The notes: generated from the sequence alone by a model not told the origin. Positions 1 through 10,095 are shown, counted from the stretch's first letter. The stretch is 64,000 nt of DNA from Euglena gracilis (GCA_039621445.1 CP154956.1:92103934-92167933), one strand, 5' to 3'. A program made the numbers and translations.

Positions 1-1035
1 AGGTGGCGTAGGGACAATCCTTTTCTCTTTTTTTGTGGGGTTTTCTTCCACAAAAATTTCATGTCTCTCCTCCCCCCCTTTTTGCCATGAAATTCTTTCC
101 TACTTGCACAGCTCAACCTACTGTGGCACCGCAACAAACACTGATACAAGCAGTTACAACTGCACCACAACCTGCTTCCGTTTTCAGAACCCTGCTGACG
201 GGTGAGGAAGTTTCGACTGCTCAAAGGAAACACTTTTGCCAATGGGACATATTTTGGGTCAAATTCATACGCCAAAGCGCCATTTTTTGGGTCGAAAATT
301 TTTTCACCTCAAATCTTGGCATTTCTTTCCATTTTTTTTTACCATGTCAAGGCAAATTTTCGATGGTTTCAACCAGAAAATTGATGAAAAGCGACCAAAA
401 CTGCCGCCTGCATCCAAAAGCAGGCTGAAATGATGAATGAAAAGAAAGGCTGAAGTGATGAAGGTTGATGGATTGCATGAAAATTGAAGGCTCGATTCTC
501 GGGTCACGGGGGGGGGGGGTCACGGGGGGGGTCACGGGGGTAGCACCCCCTCATAGATAGGTACTCCTTGTTCTCCACAATGGAGAAGGCGGAGTTGGTG
601 GCGTAAACGAAACGTCCCACTTGACGCTCAAATTTTTCGACCTACACGAAAAACAAATAAGAAACCCCAAAAAAAGATTGGACGCCCCACCTGGATGTTG
701 GTGGCACCAAATGAAAGAACTTTTTGCACCTTTGGCTTCTTTGCCTTTGGATCTTCATTTGGTGGTTCCCATAACTTCATTTTGTGCAACTTCTTGCACT
801 CATTTGCATGCGAACGCAACCGGTCCGTCACACCTTGAAAGAAAACATGACAAGGGCTTTCAAAGTTTGGGACACACCAGACACAACTTGACTGCATCCC
901 TTGCAAGTACGTAGTACGATTTCCCATCGGCCTTCGACTTCACGAAGCACCTCCAAACAACATCCTCATATCGGCCAGGCATCAAAAAGGGCTCTAAAAG
1001 GGATAAAGATTCCATAAACATGCAAACATTACAGC
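1..1035. other. No gene recognised
   Basis: AT-rich, non-repetitive sequence with short open frames on both strands, none of which shows a domain or convincing splice sites. A poly-G stretch with GTCACGGGGG units lies at about 505-545. I see nothing else here. Confidence 0.4.
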
Positions 1036-1424
1036 TTTTGGGCGCCAAAGCCCAAAAATTTACCCAACCCCCCAAATTCCACAGAGTGGCCATTTTGGTG
1101 CCAAACGAAAGTGGCCACTCTGAGGGGGGTAATGCAAATTTGACAAAAAATTCGGCCACTCTGAGGGGGGGGGGACACTTTGAGGGGGGGGGGTGAGGAA
1201 CCTTTATAACCCCCCTTTTGGAATTTACCACTCCCCTGGGGGTGGTTCGGGACGCGGGGGGGATGTGGGGGGGGGGAACCATGGCCCAACCACCCCCACA
1301 CGTTTTCTTTGGGGTCACCCAAATTTGCATGTAATTTTCCTTTGGTCGACCAAAAAACGTGCCCGGCCAAAATCCGGGACGCGGGGGGGACGTGGGGGGG
1401 GGACGCGGGGGGGACGCGGGGGGA
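1036..1424. repeat. Poly-G-rich repeat with GGCGCC hairpin
   Basis: A short hairpin, GGGCGCCAAAGCCC, sits at 1039-1052. It is followed by motifs of the type 'CACTCTGAGGGGGG' and then by a G-rich minisatellite of the form GGGACGCGGGGGG at about 1240-1430. The same 'CACTTTGAGGGGGG' phrases recur at 6190-6290, so this is a dispersed repeat and not a gene. Confidence 0.5.
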
Positions 1425-1690
1425 ACACCCCCCTCCCTTTATTTGAGCACACCCACGGGCCAAAGGACCCCCCAAACGCTCAAAGAAGGGGGGGGGGTCG
1501 GAGATTCGGCCTTGAGAGGGAACAAAAAGAATTTTCGGCGCCTTTGGCACCTAAAATTTTTTTCCCCGGACCCAAATGCTCAATTAAGGGGGGCGTCAAA
1601 TACCAACACCCCCCCCCTATTTGGCCGCCCTCCGGGCGGCCCGGACCCCCCTTCTGGCCAATTAGGGGGGGGGGACAAATAGGGGGGGGT
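1425..1690. mobile_element. Poly-C-ended short TIR element, copy 1
   Basis: This shares CTTTATTTGAGCACACC, a GGACCCCCCAAA segment and a central TTTTCGGCGCC hairpin (1535-1551) with copies at 9156-9358 and 33243-33447 (inverted). The other two copies have clear inverted ends reading C-run + TTTATTTGA. This copy is more diverged and its right end is not clean. Confidence 0.55.
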
Positions 1691-1835
1691 CGCTGAGCTC
1701 TTATCTCTTTAGAGTAAGAGCGAAGCTTACCACCCCGGCGACGGGGGGTCGGCCCCCCCCCCCCCGCCCCCCCCGCCCCCCCCCCTGGGTAGGACAAATA
1801 GGGGGGTCACGTTAAGGGGGGGAGTGGTGAGCAGG

Positions 1836-2085
1836 CTGTTTTTTTACCAACCCCAGGGGGGGGGGGTCGGATTTCGGCCTGTGCCCAGGCACATTCCTTT
1901 GAAAATAGACCATTTTTGGCTCCCTGGCGCCTTCGGAGCCGGGGTCTGTGCTGGGGTACTTTTGGCCATGTGCCCTTCCCCCTCCCCTGGGGGGGGGATC
2001 GGGAGTGCCTTGGAGTGCCTGCCCAGGCAGGCCCCCCCCCAGGGTGGGGTCGGCACCTAAAATACAGCCTGGTGGTGAGCCCCCC
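1836..2085 (+). repeat. Family A hairpin element ('ACCAACCC' ends), copy 1
   Basis: It starts CTGTTTTTTTACCAACCCC and contains a central GGCGCCTTCGGAGCC hairpin (1926-1940) plus GCCTGCCCAGGCAGGC. Related copies, some inverted, lie at 20140-20445, 28605-28770, 31668-31938 and 53055-53350. The inverted ends read ACCAACCC at one side and GGGTTGGTAAAA at the other. It is non-coding. Confidence 0.6.
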
Positions 2086-2211
2086 CCCCCCAATTTGATT
2101 CTCTACACTTGACTCAATAATGCAGTGTAAACAAATTGGAATGACCTTGAAACTGTCAAAAAAAAACGTTTTAACGTTTTTAAAGAAATGTAAAACGGCA
2201 ATATCACTTAA

Positions 2212-3035
2212 GCCGGCGTTTGAGACGCCGGGCTCAGGACAGAACCGGCGTCCCCCCCCACGGGCTTCCGGACGCCGGTTCTGTCCTAAAGCCCGGCGTT
2301 AGGAACGCCGGCTTTGTCCAAAGCCCGGCGTCCGATTTTCATTCCTAAAAATGTCACCAAAAGAGCCCAAAAGTGGCCCTAAGGTGCTGGTATGAGTGTT
2401 TCAACCATCAAGGACAATGAATTTTGCCATCTGGGGACCACTAGGGTGGATATCCAAATTTGGTGAAAATTGGCCCAGATTTGGAAATAGAGTACCGTGC
2501 AGCGTGGAAAGATCTGATGAGCACCGCTGGTCGTCTGTTGAAAAGAGCTTTCGATCGAGGGGTAACTTGGTACCCTAACGTTGCACGCAGCCCGAGATAC
2601 GCTCGCGATCGTCGGATCGGCCAGAATCTGAGTCGAAATGTGTCGCAATTTTCAGTGATTTTTGGTTTAAGATGCTGAATAAACCTTACAGAAACGTTTT
2701 TCCTCTTCGAATCAACGACCTAAGGGCCTTGGGGGGGCACCAGAGTTGTGAAATTAGGATTCCCCACTGACAGAAAATAAGAGCTCCAGGCGACGTGGCT
2801 GAATTTGGTGGTGATCGCCAGTCGTCTGATGAAAAGAGCTTTCGATCGAGGGGTGATTTTTATACCTGGACGATTGACACAGCCAGAAATACCCTCGCGA
2901 TCGCCGGAATTTGGTGAAGTGCAAAGTGGTGTGACATTGCAGATCAGTGGTCGGAGATTGGTCCTGGGAGTGTCCTTTGGCCGAAGGTTGGGGACGCCGG
3001 TTCTGTCCTGAGCCCGGCGTCTCTAAAACGCCGGC
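2212..3035. mobile_element. TTAA-flanked composite TIR element
   Basis: The left end (2212-2252) and the reverse complement of the right end (about 2993-3035) match over about 40 bp, starting GCCGGCGTTT and ending in AGAACCGGCGTC. Both ends are flanked by TTAA (2208-2211 and 3036-3039), the target-site signature of piggyBac-type elements. The interior holds two repeats with the phrase GAGCTTTCGATCGAGGGG (about 2546 and 2838), about 300 bp apart. No transposase is present. The assignment rests on TTAA plus TIR only. Confidence 0.5.
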
Positions 3036-3041
3036 TTAAAC

Positions 3042-3162
3042 AAGAGGTGTCGGACGCCGGTTCTGTCCAAAGCCCGGCGTTCCGGACGCCGGTTCCGTCC
3101 GAAGGACGGAACCGGCGTCCGGAACGCCGGGCTTTGGACAGAACCGGCGTCCGACACCTCTT
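3042..3162. repeat. Perfect 59-bp inverted repeat with 3-nt loop
   Basis: Positions 3042-3100 and 3104-3162 are exact reverse complements separated by GAA. The arm is built of GGACGCCGGTTCTGTCC modules, also found in the neighbouring composite element. A transcript would form a long perfect hairpin. Confidence 0.9.
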
Positions 3163-4759
3163 TTTTGTAGTAAAGTAATGTGAACTTTGCCACCCAAGCT
3201 TCCATGCGCTTTGCCCCCCCTTTGCCTTTTGTCAGCTGTCCCCACCCAAAGATGACTTGGGAAGTGTTCTGCAACAACACCCATCGCCAGGTGCAGTCAC
3301 CGGGGCAAAAAGCAGAACCCCCCTTTAACTGTCAAAATGCTCCCAAAATGTGTGATTTTTTTGACATATTCAGACTTTCGCCCACGTGGCATGTGTCAAA
3401 ATTGGCATTTTTGTGACTTTTTTTTGCTCATTGCCAAAAATCACCCTTCTTTGGCTAACCCTAACTCTCACCCTGACCCCAACCCTGACCCTACCTTCAA
3501 GAACCAAAATTTTCGACTCTGCCATTCTGGGGGTGGCGGTCGTGCAGCGAGCAAGAACCGTTCCTCCCCCCCCCCCGGTTTTTTGGCCAAAATCAGGAAA
3601 TGGCAACCCAACGGGACCAGTGGGAATGCCCCCCCCCCGCCGCGGCGCGCGCCGTGCCCCCCCCCCCCCCCGGAAGAGGGGGTCACAAACTCCCTGAAAA
3701 TGGCCCAAAAACGATTGTAATTTGTAATTGTAATTTTCCAACATTTTTTCCTTTTTCCAACATTTTCAAAAATCGCACCACCGACCCGAAAAATCGCCAA
3801 AAAGTGACCTTTTCGCATGTTTGAAAAAAAAGCGCCACGTGCTCCGCCTTGGCTGGACCCTGAAAACGCTGCGCGCCGCGGCGCACCCCCTGGACCCCTC
3901 CCACCCCCCTCTGCCAAGTTCTCTCTCCGTTGTCTTGGGGTGCTCTGGAGGTACCCTCATCCCCCCCCATTTGACCCCCGGCGGGCTCCAATTCTTCCCC
4001 TCCCTGCGAGATGCAGCGTAAACTCTCAACCCATCCGTCCCGCTATACCTCCCTCCCTTCTGCACCGTTCAAAGCTCACCCCACTTTCCTGCCCTCCTGT
4101 ACCTCGGACAGACCGTCGCTTCTGTATATGGCCTGACTCCCGAACCTTCAAGTACATAGCCTCACCCCCCCAGAACATGGCAAACCCAGTAGGTTCTAAC
4201 TTCTGTCATCTTCGATGAGAAAAGTGACGACCACCAACCTAACCCTAAACCTAACCATTTCCCCCCCCAATTGGCTGAAGGAGCCGGGGCATCAGCCAAA
4301 TAGGGAGGGGGTGGGGAAATATGCCAGATTATCAGACTCAGAAACTCCATTTCATCTGTTTTGAAAATTTTGACTTCTGCCAGATGAAGAAAGTCAAGAT
4401 GAAACAAAATTGACCAGGTTCGCACAGCAAACAATCAGGGGCAGGGGTCCTCGAGAACGCCTAATTGCGCCCCCATTTGGCTGAAGGGGTTTCCAAATGA
4501 GCCAAAAAGCCCGCCGTTTTGCCAAAATGGGGTGTATAGCGAAGGAGAGGTCACCAGGAGAGGTTGCAACGTTTTCACCGGAAGTGAACAGTGCACAATA
4601 TTTACGCAGAGTTCAACTTGTAAGGAAATACCCTGGACGCGGTAATTCTAGGCACCTATTACTTTACAGCAAATCTTGACGGCAAGATGAGCCATATGTA
4701 CATGCAGCCAAACAGGAGGAGGAATAAAAATTCAGATTATATTCGCACATACGCACCAT
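3163..4759. other. No gene recognised; degenerate telomere-like and GC-palindrome tracts
   Basis: A degenerate CCCTAACCCTGACC tract lies at about 3457-3505 and a shorter one at 4238-4258. GC-rich palindromic stretches (CCGCGGCGCGCGCC) occur at about 3638-3655 and 3868-3885, bracketed by C/G runs. Open frames here are low-complexity shadows. Confidence 0.4.
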
Positions 4760-4891
4760 ATGGTGCAACAGCGCTTCTCGTTCTTGTGCTTTTTTGGGGA
4801 GTCGCTCGTGTCTCCACTTCACACAGAGTGGGAACACGCAGTGGATTCCATAAAGCAAGACAGTCAGAGGCGGCAATTTGAACCGCTGGAG
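4760..4891 (+). CDS. Candidate first exon, unknown protein
   Basis: An open frame of 44 codons runs from ATG at 4760 to a GAG|GTGTGA donor at 4891/4892. It ends in a charged stretch (SIKQDSQRRQFEPLE). A 42-nt intron (4892-4933) with a T-rich 3' end and CAG joins it in phase 0 to the next frame. A different frame over the same DNA encodes a short hydrophobic stretch, so the frame choice is inferred from the splice join. No domain is recognised. The upstream start is not proven. Confidence 0.35.
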
Positions 4892-4933
4892 GTGTGAGGT
4901 CATGTTTCTTTTCATAAATCCTTTCAAATCCAG

Positions 4934-5203
4934 GTTGTGCAACCACCACCAAAGCCTCCAAAGGATTGGACTCACAAGTTGTCCACTGCAACTTCCTATG
5001 ACGACAAAGGGCGTCCAGACGATGACACGTCGATATCTTGTCCACTTCCAATTGGTGTGCCTTTGTGTTGTCCCCCCCCACTGGCCCAAGTGCAACAAGT
5101 GCCCAAGGCAAGTGGGGTTCCCACTCGTTCTGCCCAACCTGCTTATCATCGTGTTTCTTTTCCATGGCCCAGGGGTTGGAGTTTCATCCCATGTGCACCA
5201 TGA
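4934..5203 (+). CDS. Candidate second exon, proline-rich
   Basis: It follows AATCCAG at 4927-4933 and is open for 89 codons to TGA at 5201-5203. The sequence begins VVQPPPKPPKDWTHKLS and includes an acidic DKGRPDDDTS segment and a PPPLAQVQQVP stretch. The first half looks more gene-like than the second; the true exon may end earlier at an internal GT. A minus-strand frame also spans the region (4737-5165), so the strand is an inference. Function is unknown. Confidence 0.35.
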   Translation, partial: VVQPPPKPPKDWTHKLSTATSYDDKGRPDDDTSISCPLPIGVPLCCPPPLAQVQQVPKASGVPTRSAQPAYHRVSFPWPRGWSFIPCAP

Positions 5204-5713
5204 CCCATGCCTCGAAATGACCCATACGCAAAAAAGGGACTTGGTCACGGATCCCCCGCTCATTTTGAGAACTGGGGCCTGGGAATGGGGGGGGGCCAAA
5301 ATGGGGTCAAAATTGGCTTTTTTCACATTTTTGGGTGGTTGGCATCTGGATTCCTCCAAAAAATGCCAAAAACCAACAACATGAACGAACATTGGCACCA
5401 TTTTGGTTTGGTACCCTCACCCCCCCCCCTCAAAGTGGCCACCCTCCAGGCACCACAGGAGCCCAAAACGGCCACTGGGTGGGGGAGGGGACACTTTGGA
5501 GCGTTGGCAGGGGGGGGAGGGGGGGTCCCGAGGTCAGTTTTTTTTGCATTTTTTGGCACTTTTTGCTGTACTGTCTCAACACAGGGGGGGTCCTGGGGGC
5601 CCAACTGTGCTGCCAACCCCCCCTCAGAAATCGGCCAAAAAACCGGCGCCGAAGGCGCCGGAAAAATTTTTTTAGGGCCTTTTTTTGGTCTAAAAAGGCC
5701 GTTTTTGGTGTCA
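5204..5713. repeat. Older hairpin element, left half
   Basis: Poly-G/C-rich repeat with a perfect GGCGCCGAAGGCGCC hairpin at 5645-5659 followed by GGAAAAATTTTTTT. It is interrupted by the element at 5722-6027; the sequence resumes after it with the poly-G part at 6040-6290. Confidence 0.5.
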
Positions 5714-5721
5714 AAATTTTC

Positions 5722-6027
5722 GGTACTTGTCTGTTAGTCGATCCACGGCAGTGCATCAAGTCTGTTAGTCGATCCACACCCTATTCAACCCTATTCAATA
5801 GGAATGACCACTTTCAGTGCAAAACAGGATGTGTGACGTCATAATTTGACCATGTGACGTCATACACAAGCCAAATGATGACCGTGTGACGTCATACTTG
5901 AGTGTGTGACCCAGGGATGACGTCATAAGGTCCACATCAGCTGCATATTATGACGTCATCAAAGCACAGGGGAAGAAAGGGTGTGGATTGAGTCGTTTTG
6001 CCGTGGATCGACTAACAGACAAGTACC
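5722..6027. mobile_element. hAT-like TIR element with five TGACGTCA palindromes
   Basis: It has perfect 29-bp terminal inverted repeats (5722-5750 and 5999-6027) beginning GGTACTTGTCTGTTAG, flanked by a perfect 8-bp duplication AAATTTTC (5714-5721 and 6028-6035). An 8-bp duplication fits hAT-type transposition. The interior carries five copies of TGACGTCA (about 5834, 5856, 5888, 5919, 5952), the canonical CRE/ATF palindrome. It has no coding capacity, so it is non-autonomous. Confidence 0.8.
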
Positions 6028-6035
6028 AAATTTTC

Positions 6036-6481
6036 ATCTTTCTCGGGGGGGTCGGCACCAGGGGTGGGGGGTCCCGAAAATCCCAACTGTACAGGGGGGG
6101 GGAGGGGGAGTCCCCAAAAAATCCCAACTGTACTGCCGTCGCCCCTTTGGGGGGGTCAATTTTTGGGCTTTGGCGCCTTTGGCACCAAAAGAAATGTCCA
6201 CTTTGAGGGGGGTAAGCCAAATTTGCCAAAATTTTTGGCCACTCTGAGGGGGGGGGGACGCTTTGAGGGGGGGTGAGGGTAATTTGAGGCCGGTTTGGGT
6301 TACTTTGGGCCGCTCTGGACCATTCTGGGCTTTTTTTTGCGTTCATTGCGGGCTTTTTCGAGCCAATTTGGGCATTTTTAAGCGCTTCGGGACATTTTGG
6401 GCAATTTGGCCTTTTTTGGGGCCAATTTGGATTATTTTGAGCCAATGTTGGCTTTTTTTGTACCGTTTTGCCCTTTTTTTG
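6036..6481. repeat. Right half of older element and TTTTGGGCC repeat
   Basis: Contains a GGCGCCTTTGGCACC hairpin (6172-6186) and TCCACTTTGAGGGGGG phrases. A degenerate tandem of 'TTTGGGCCANTTTGGGC' type units follows at about 6295-6480. No gene is seen. Confidence 0.45.
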
Positions 6482-6777
6482 GGTACTTGTCTGTTATCGC
6501 ACGACGCACCCCCCCCCCTTTCGGTTATCGCACGACACCCCTTTTTTGGGTTATCATGGGGTTATTCTAAGGAGTAGGGTCAGGTGCGCACAGGCCATGT
6601 TGCGCTACATGGCCATGTTGCGCAACATGGCCATGTAGCGCAACGTGGCCATGTGACGCAACATGGCATGTGCGCACCTAACCCTACTCCTTCAATAACC
6701 CCATAATAACCCCCCAAAAAGGGCGTCGTGCGATAACCGAAAGGGGGGGGTGCGTCGTGCGATAACAGACAAATACC
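6482..6777. mobile_element. GGTACTTGTCTGTTAT-ended palindromic TIR element
   Basis: The ends read GGTACTTGTCTGTTATCGCA and, inverted, TGCGATAACAGACAAATACC. The whole element is close to one large palindrome centred near 6630, where CATGGCCATGTTGCGCAAC units repeat in both orientations. TAGGGT and CCTAACCCTA lie in opposite arms. Flanking 8-mers (TTTTTTTG and CCTTTTTG) agree at six of eight positions. It is non-coding and shares its TIR with 5722-6027 and 8733-9402. Confidence 0.7.
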
Positions 6778-7999
6778 CCTTTTTGACCACTTTGGAACTT
6801 GACACTTTCGGGTGAGCCGAATTCCCCACTTGACAATGGTTTCATTTTTTTTCACAAAATTTTGGGTTCAGAGATTCCTCATTCGGTGTAATTCGGTGTC
6901 AAGAACAAGGAAAATGTGCGTTACCATCACCCCCCTTGATCTTGTCCCACACCTCGGCTAATCGATCGGGGGGTCGGGACAGATCCAATACAATACATTG
7001 TCCCTGTGCCCCCCCCCCCCGATACAAGATCGGGGGGGGGGGACAAGATGGGGAGTTTCCCCCCCGAAAAAGCCGACATTTTCTGATATTTTCTGAAAAC
7101 CAAGTCTCCAAGTGCAAAAGGACTTCCCCAAAAACTGCCAGACCGGAGGAGGAGTTTAACCCCCCTCCTGACACCAAACCCTGACATAACCCACTCTCTG
7201 GTTTTAAGATTTGTGGTTTTATCCATTTTCAAACAGAAAATACGTCACCAATTTGTCGCCTTTGGGCGGCAAAAACGGGATGCAACGTATGCCCTTCGAC
7301 AGAATGATTTCCTTTGTCGGTTTGGGACCCCAAAGATGCCTCATGGTTTCCACAGGATCACACATACCGTGTCCCCCCCCTCGAGTTAGTCACCCCCCCC
7401 TAGAAGGGAAATTCGGCCAGGGTGACTAACCGTGACCCCCGGTGACCCCCCCGTGACCCCCCCCCCCCCGTGACCCGAACAAGGGCCCTTTTTAGCGAAA
7501 TTTTGTAGGGAAAATTTTTGGCCGGTGATGCCTAATTTGATAAAATTCCCAGAGGCAGATTCCTAATTTTGAGGTGCAAATTTTTCAAATTTGGGCTTGG
7601 TGATTCCTAATTTGGTGTCAAAATCCTAATTTTAGGTGTGGGGATTCCTAATTTAAGGATTTCCCCAAAAAATTCCGGCTTGGTGATTCCTAATTTTGCA
7701 ACCAAAATTGTGGTGTTCCCCCTGTGACCTCCCACCCCGAGACCGCCCCCCCCCTGACCCCCCCGTGACCCGAACCACCCCCCCATGTTTTGGGGGTCAA
7801 TTTTCTTTGCGCTTTGCACCGGCCACTTGGGGGAGGGGTCAGCAGAAATGTCGATGCAAAGCACAAGAACGCTCGCCCATCCTTGAACTAGCAGCCAAGG
7901 CGACGGTGTCTCATGGGCAGAATTAACACTTCCCAGGGCTGCTTTATTTTTCCACAGAAAGGTGGATGTAGGGGCAAAGCCGGGGGTGGCTAATAGGGG
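6778..7999. other. No gene; poly-G palindrome and CCTAATTT repeats
   Basis: A C-run/GATACAAGATC/G-run palindrome lies at about 7010-7042. GTGACCCCCC units occur at 7425-7475 and 7735-7770. Between them is a degenerate repeat built on GATTCCTAATTT (about 7540-7700) that resembles the repeat inside the element at 42131-42753. Confidence 0.45.
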
Positions 8000-8225
8000 T
8001 GGTGACGAAATGGCATCTGGGACGCCTATTCGGGCGGTGAATTTCCCGCCTGAACCGGCGACCCAGACGCCAGTTCGGGCATGAAGCTGGAGCCCACAGA
8101 CATGGTTTCTGATACAAAAACTGTGTCCAGAACGCCGGTTCGGGCGTGAAGACGTGGCTCAGAACGCCGGCTGCCCGCACCGTTCTGAGCCACATCTTCA
8201 CGCCCGAACCGGCGTCCAAAGAATC
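8000..8225. repeat. CGCCGGTTCGGGCG palindrome cluster
   Basis: Inverted copies of ACGCCGGTTCGGGCGTGAA lie at about 8131-8151 and 8196-8216, extending into GTGGCTCAGAACG and its complement. Related modules are at 11340-11500, 11745-11785, 12370-12460 and 12985-13035. The modules consistently flank the 'GATCGAAAGCTCTT' repeats. Confidence 0.6.
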
Positions 8226-8724
8226 ACGGCAAATTTCGCCGCAAATACCCATTTTTTGAACATTTTTGAGCATTTTTAAGCTCCTTTGGACTCATGGCCA
8301 TGCCGATCGGCCGATTGAAGTTTTCAATGTCTGATGCAATGTTGCCCATCGATCGAAAGCTCTTCCCAAGGGGCTTTTGACAGATGGCCACAGAATAGTG
8401 CACGGAGCTCTTACTTTCAGCGATCGTGTACTCCAACACTTGACATCTTAATTTTTCAAATCCCAAAGTTCAGGTGCCATATGGCAAGGGTCGGAACATG
8501 CGATCGGCGATTTTCAGCGCCATGCGGTGTCGGTGAGTTCTGAGGATACTATGCGAAAGCTCTTTTGCAATTTCCAAAATTCTCTGTTCACCTGTCATGT
8601 TGCCCCTTGATCGATAGCTCTTCTCAAGGGCTTTTGGTGGCCTTAGATTTCAGCCACTGCATGATATTCTATTTCAGAAAATCCCCAAAATTGGCCAAAA
8701 GGAAATTATTGCACAAAACCCCCC
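8226..8724. repeat. 'GATCGAAAGCTCTTC' repeat block, copy with filled site
   Basis: Carries ATCGATCGAAAGCTCTTCCC (about 8347) and related phrases at about 8553 and 8608. It aligns by eye with 11850-12300, including ACTTGACATCTTAATTT and GGCCAAAAGGAAA. Inverted relatives lie at 2546, 2838 and 13500. No frame is conserved between copies, so I treat it as a repeat. Confidence 0.6.
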
Positions 8725-8732
8725 CAAAACTG

Positions 8733-9402
8733 GGTACTTGTCTGTTGTCGCATGACGGACCCCCCCTTTCGGTTATCACACGACGCCTTGTTTTCCTCTT
8801 CCAGGGACTCTGCAGGGTTATTGGGAGGAATGGGGTTAGGGTTAGGAGTTGTCCTGGTGAGGAGGTTTTAGCCTTTTTTCAAATTAGGCCAAATTTAGGC
8901 AAATTCCCCCGTTTCTCCATGTTCATGATGGCAAATGGCAAATGGCAACCTTTCCGGGCCGAACGGTCGGCGGGCTTTATCTTTCGTTTCCCCTGCCTGT
9001 CTGCCGCCTTTGGGTTTCCCTTGTGTGAGCCAAGGTACGGCAGGGCCATGTCTAAACCCTGGCCCTGCCCTTCAAATAACCACAAAAGCCACCCAAATGG
9101 CCGAGACGGGTCTCAAAATATGGTTCTTTAACCGTTTAAAGGGCGTCGTGCGATACCCCCCCCCCTTTATTTGAGCACACCCACGGGCCAACGGACCCCC
9201 CAAATGCTCAAATAAGGGGGGGGGGTCAAATAAGGGGGGGGTCAAAAATTCCTTTAGAAAGCGGGCAAAAAAAATTTTCGGCGCCTTCGGCGCATGAAAA
9301 AAAAAATTTCCCCGGACCCAAATGCTCAATTAAGGGGGGGGTCAAATAAAGGGGGGGGTAACCAAAAGGGGGGGGGTCCATCATGCGATACAGACAAGTT
9401 CC
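8733..9402. mobile_element. GGTACTTGTCTGTTGT-ended TIR element with nested insertion
   Basis: The left end is GGTACTTGTCTGTTGTCGCA; the inverted right end is TGCGATACAGACAAGTTCC. Flanking 8-mers are CAAAACTG (8725-8732) and AAAAACTG (9403-9410). The related block at 12280-12300 reads straight through (CCCCCCAAGAACTGCTC), an apparent empty site. The interior has GGGGTTAGGGTTAGG and a stretch (about 8965-9060) resembling 59575-59690. A second element, 9156-9358, is nested inside. Confidence 0.75.
9156..9358. mobile_element. Poly-C-ended short TIR element, copy 2 (nested)
   Basis: 203 bp, from C-run + TTTATTTGAGC to GGTCAAATAAA + G-run, flanked on both sides by TA. The centre is TTTTCGGCGCCTTCGGCGC (9277-9294). 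It lies inside the element at 8733-9402 and is therefore younger. The inverted copy is at 33243-33447. Confidence 0.75.
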
Positions 9403-9504
9403 AAAAACTGCTCAGATATGATTGCCACATGTCTACGAACCATTTTGGACACTTTTTGGCACTTTTTCATTTTGGGTCCCCCAGACGTCGTCTTCAGACC
9501 TCCA

Positions 9505-9665
9505 TTTAGTATGTATCACCAAAAATTTTTTTACGTATCACATGTATCACAGCCTAAAAATTAATGTATCACATATGTATCACCAAAATTTTTTTAATGT
9601 ATCACACATGTATCACCAAACAAATTTTAATGTATCACACATGTATCACCAATTTTTTTTAAAGA
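9505..9665. repeat. GTATCACATATGTATCACC array 1
   Basis: About four tandem units of roughly 35-38 bp, each with two GTATCAC words separated by ATAT or CAT and then a poly-A/poly-T spacer. It begins at CATTTAGTATGTATCACC. The array at 11160-11312 has the same unit and ends GTGATACGCACTAAATG, the inverse of that start. Confidence 0.8.
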
Positions 9666-9785
9666 GATTTTTACGTTTTTACATTGGGATGTTTTTTTCC
9701 CTTTTCTGTTCCGCTTTTCATCCTTGTTTCCTTGCCTCTCTGCAGACAAATGGAACATTTTTCTTGTGATTATGCTTTGGAGACA

Positions 9786-10095
9786 TACCATTGCTTAACA
9801 CCTGTCCCACCCCACCCCCGGGGGGGGTGACTGACTGGTTATTTCAGAGTGACAAGACCCCCCTCCCAAAAAAGGCCCGAAAACGAAAAAGTGGCTGGCC
9901 GGATTTTTTTTTTGTATTTTTGAAGATTTTTGGCAATATTGCCTTGCCAACATAAGCGCATTCAAGAATGGCCACCCCCCCCCCCCAGGGGGGGTAAATT
10001 GACTGACTGTTTTTTTTGGGAAAAAGTGACTGATTGGTCACTTTCAGAGTGGAAAGTGACCCCCCAGGGGGGGGGGGTCGCTAAGCAATGGTATG
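9786..10095. mobile_element. ATACCATTGCTTA TIR element
   Basis: The ends ATACCATTGCTTA (9786-9798) and TAAGCAATGGTAT (10083-10095) are inverted. The interior has TGACTGACTGGTTATTTC and TGACTGATTGGTCACTTTC repeats next to C/G runs. No transposase is present and a target duplication was not identified with confidence. Confidence 0.55.
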
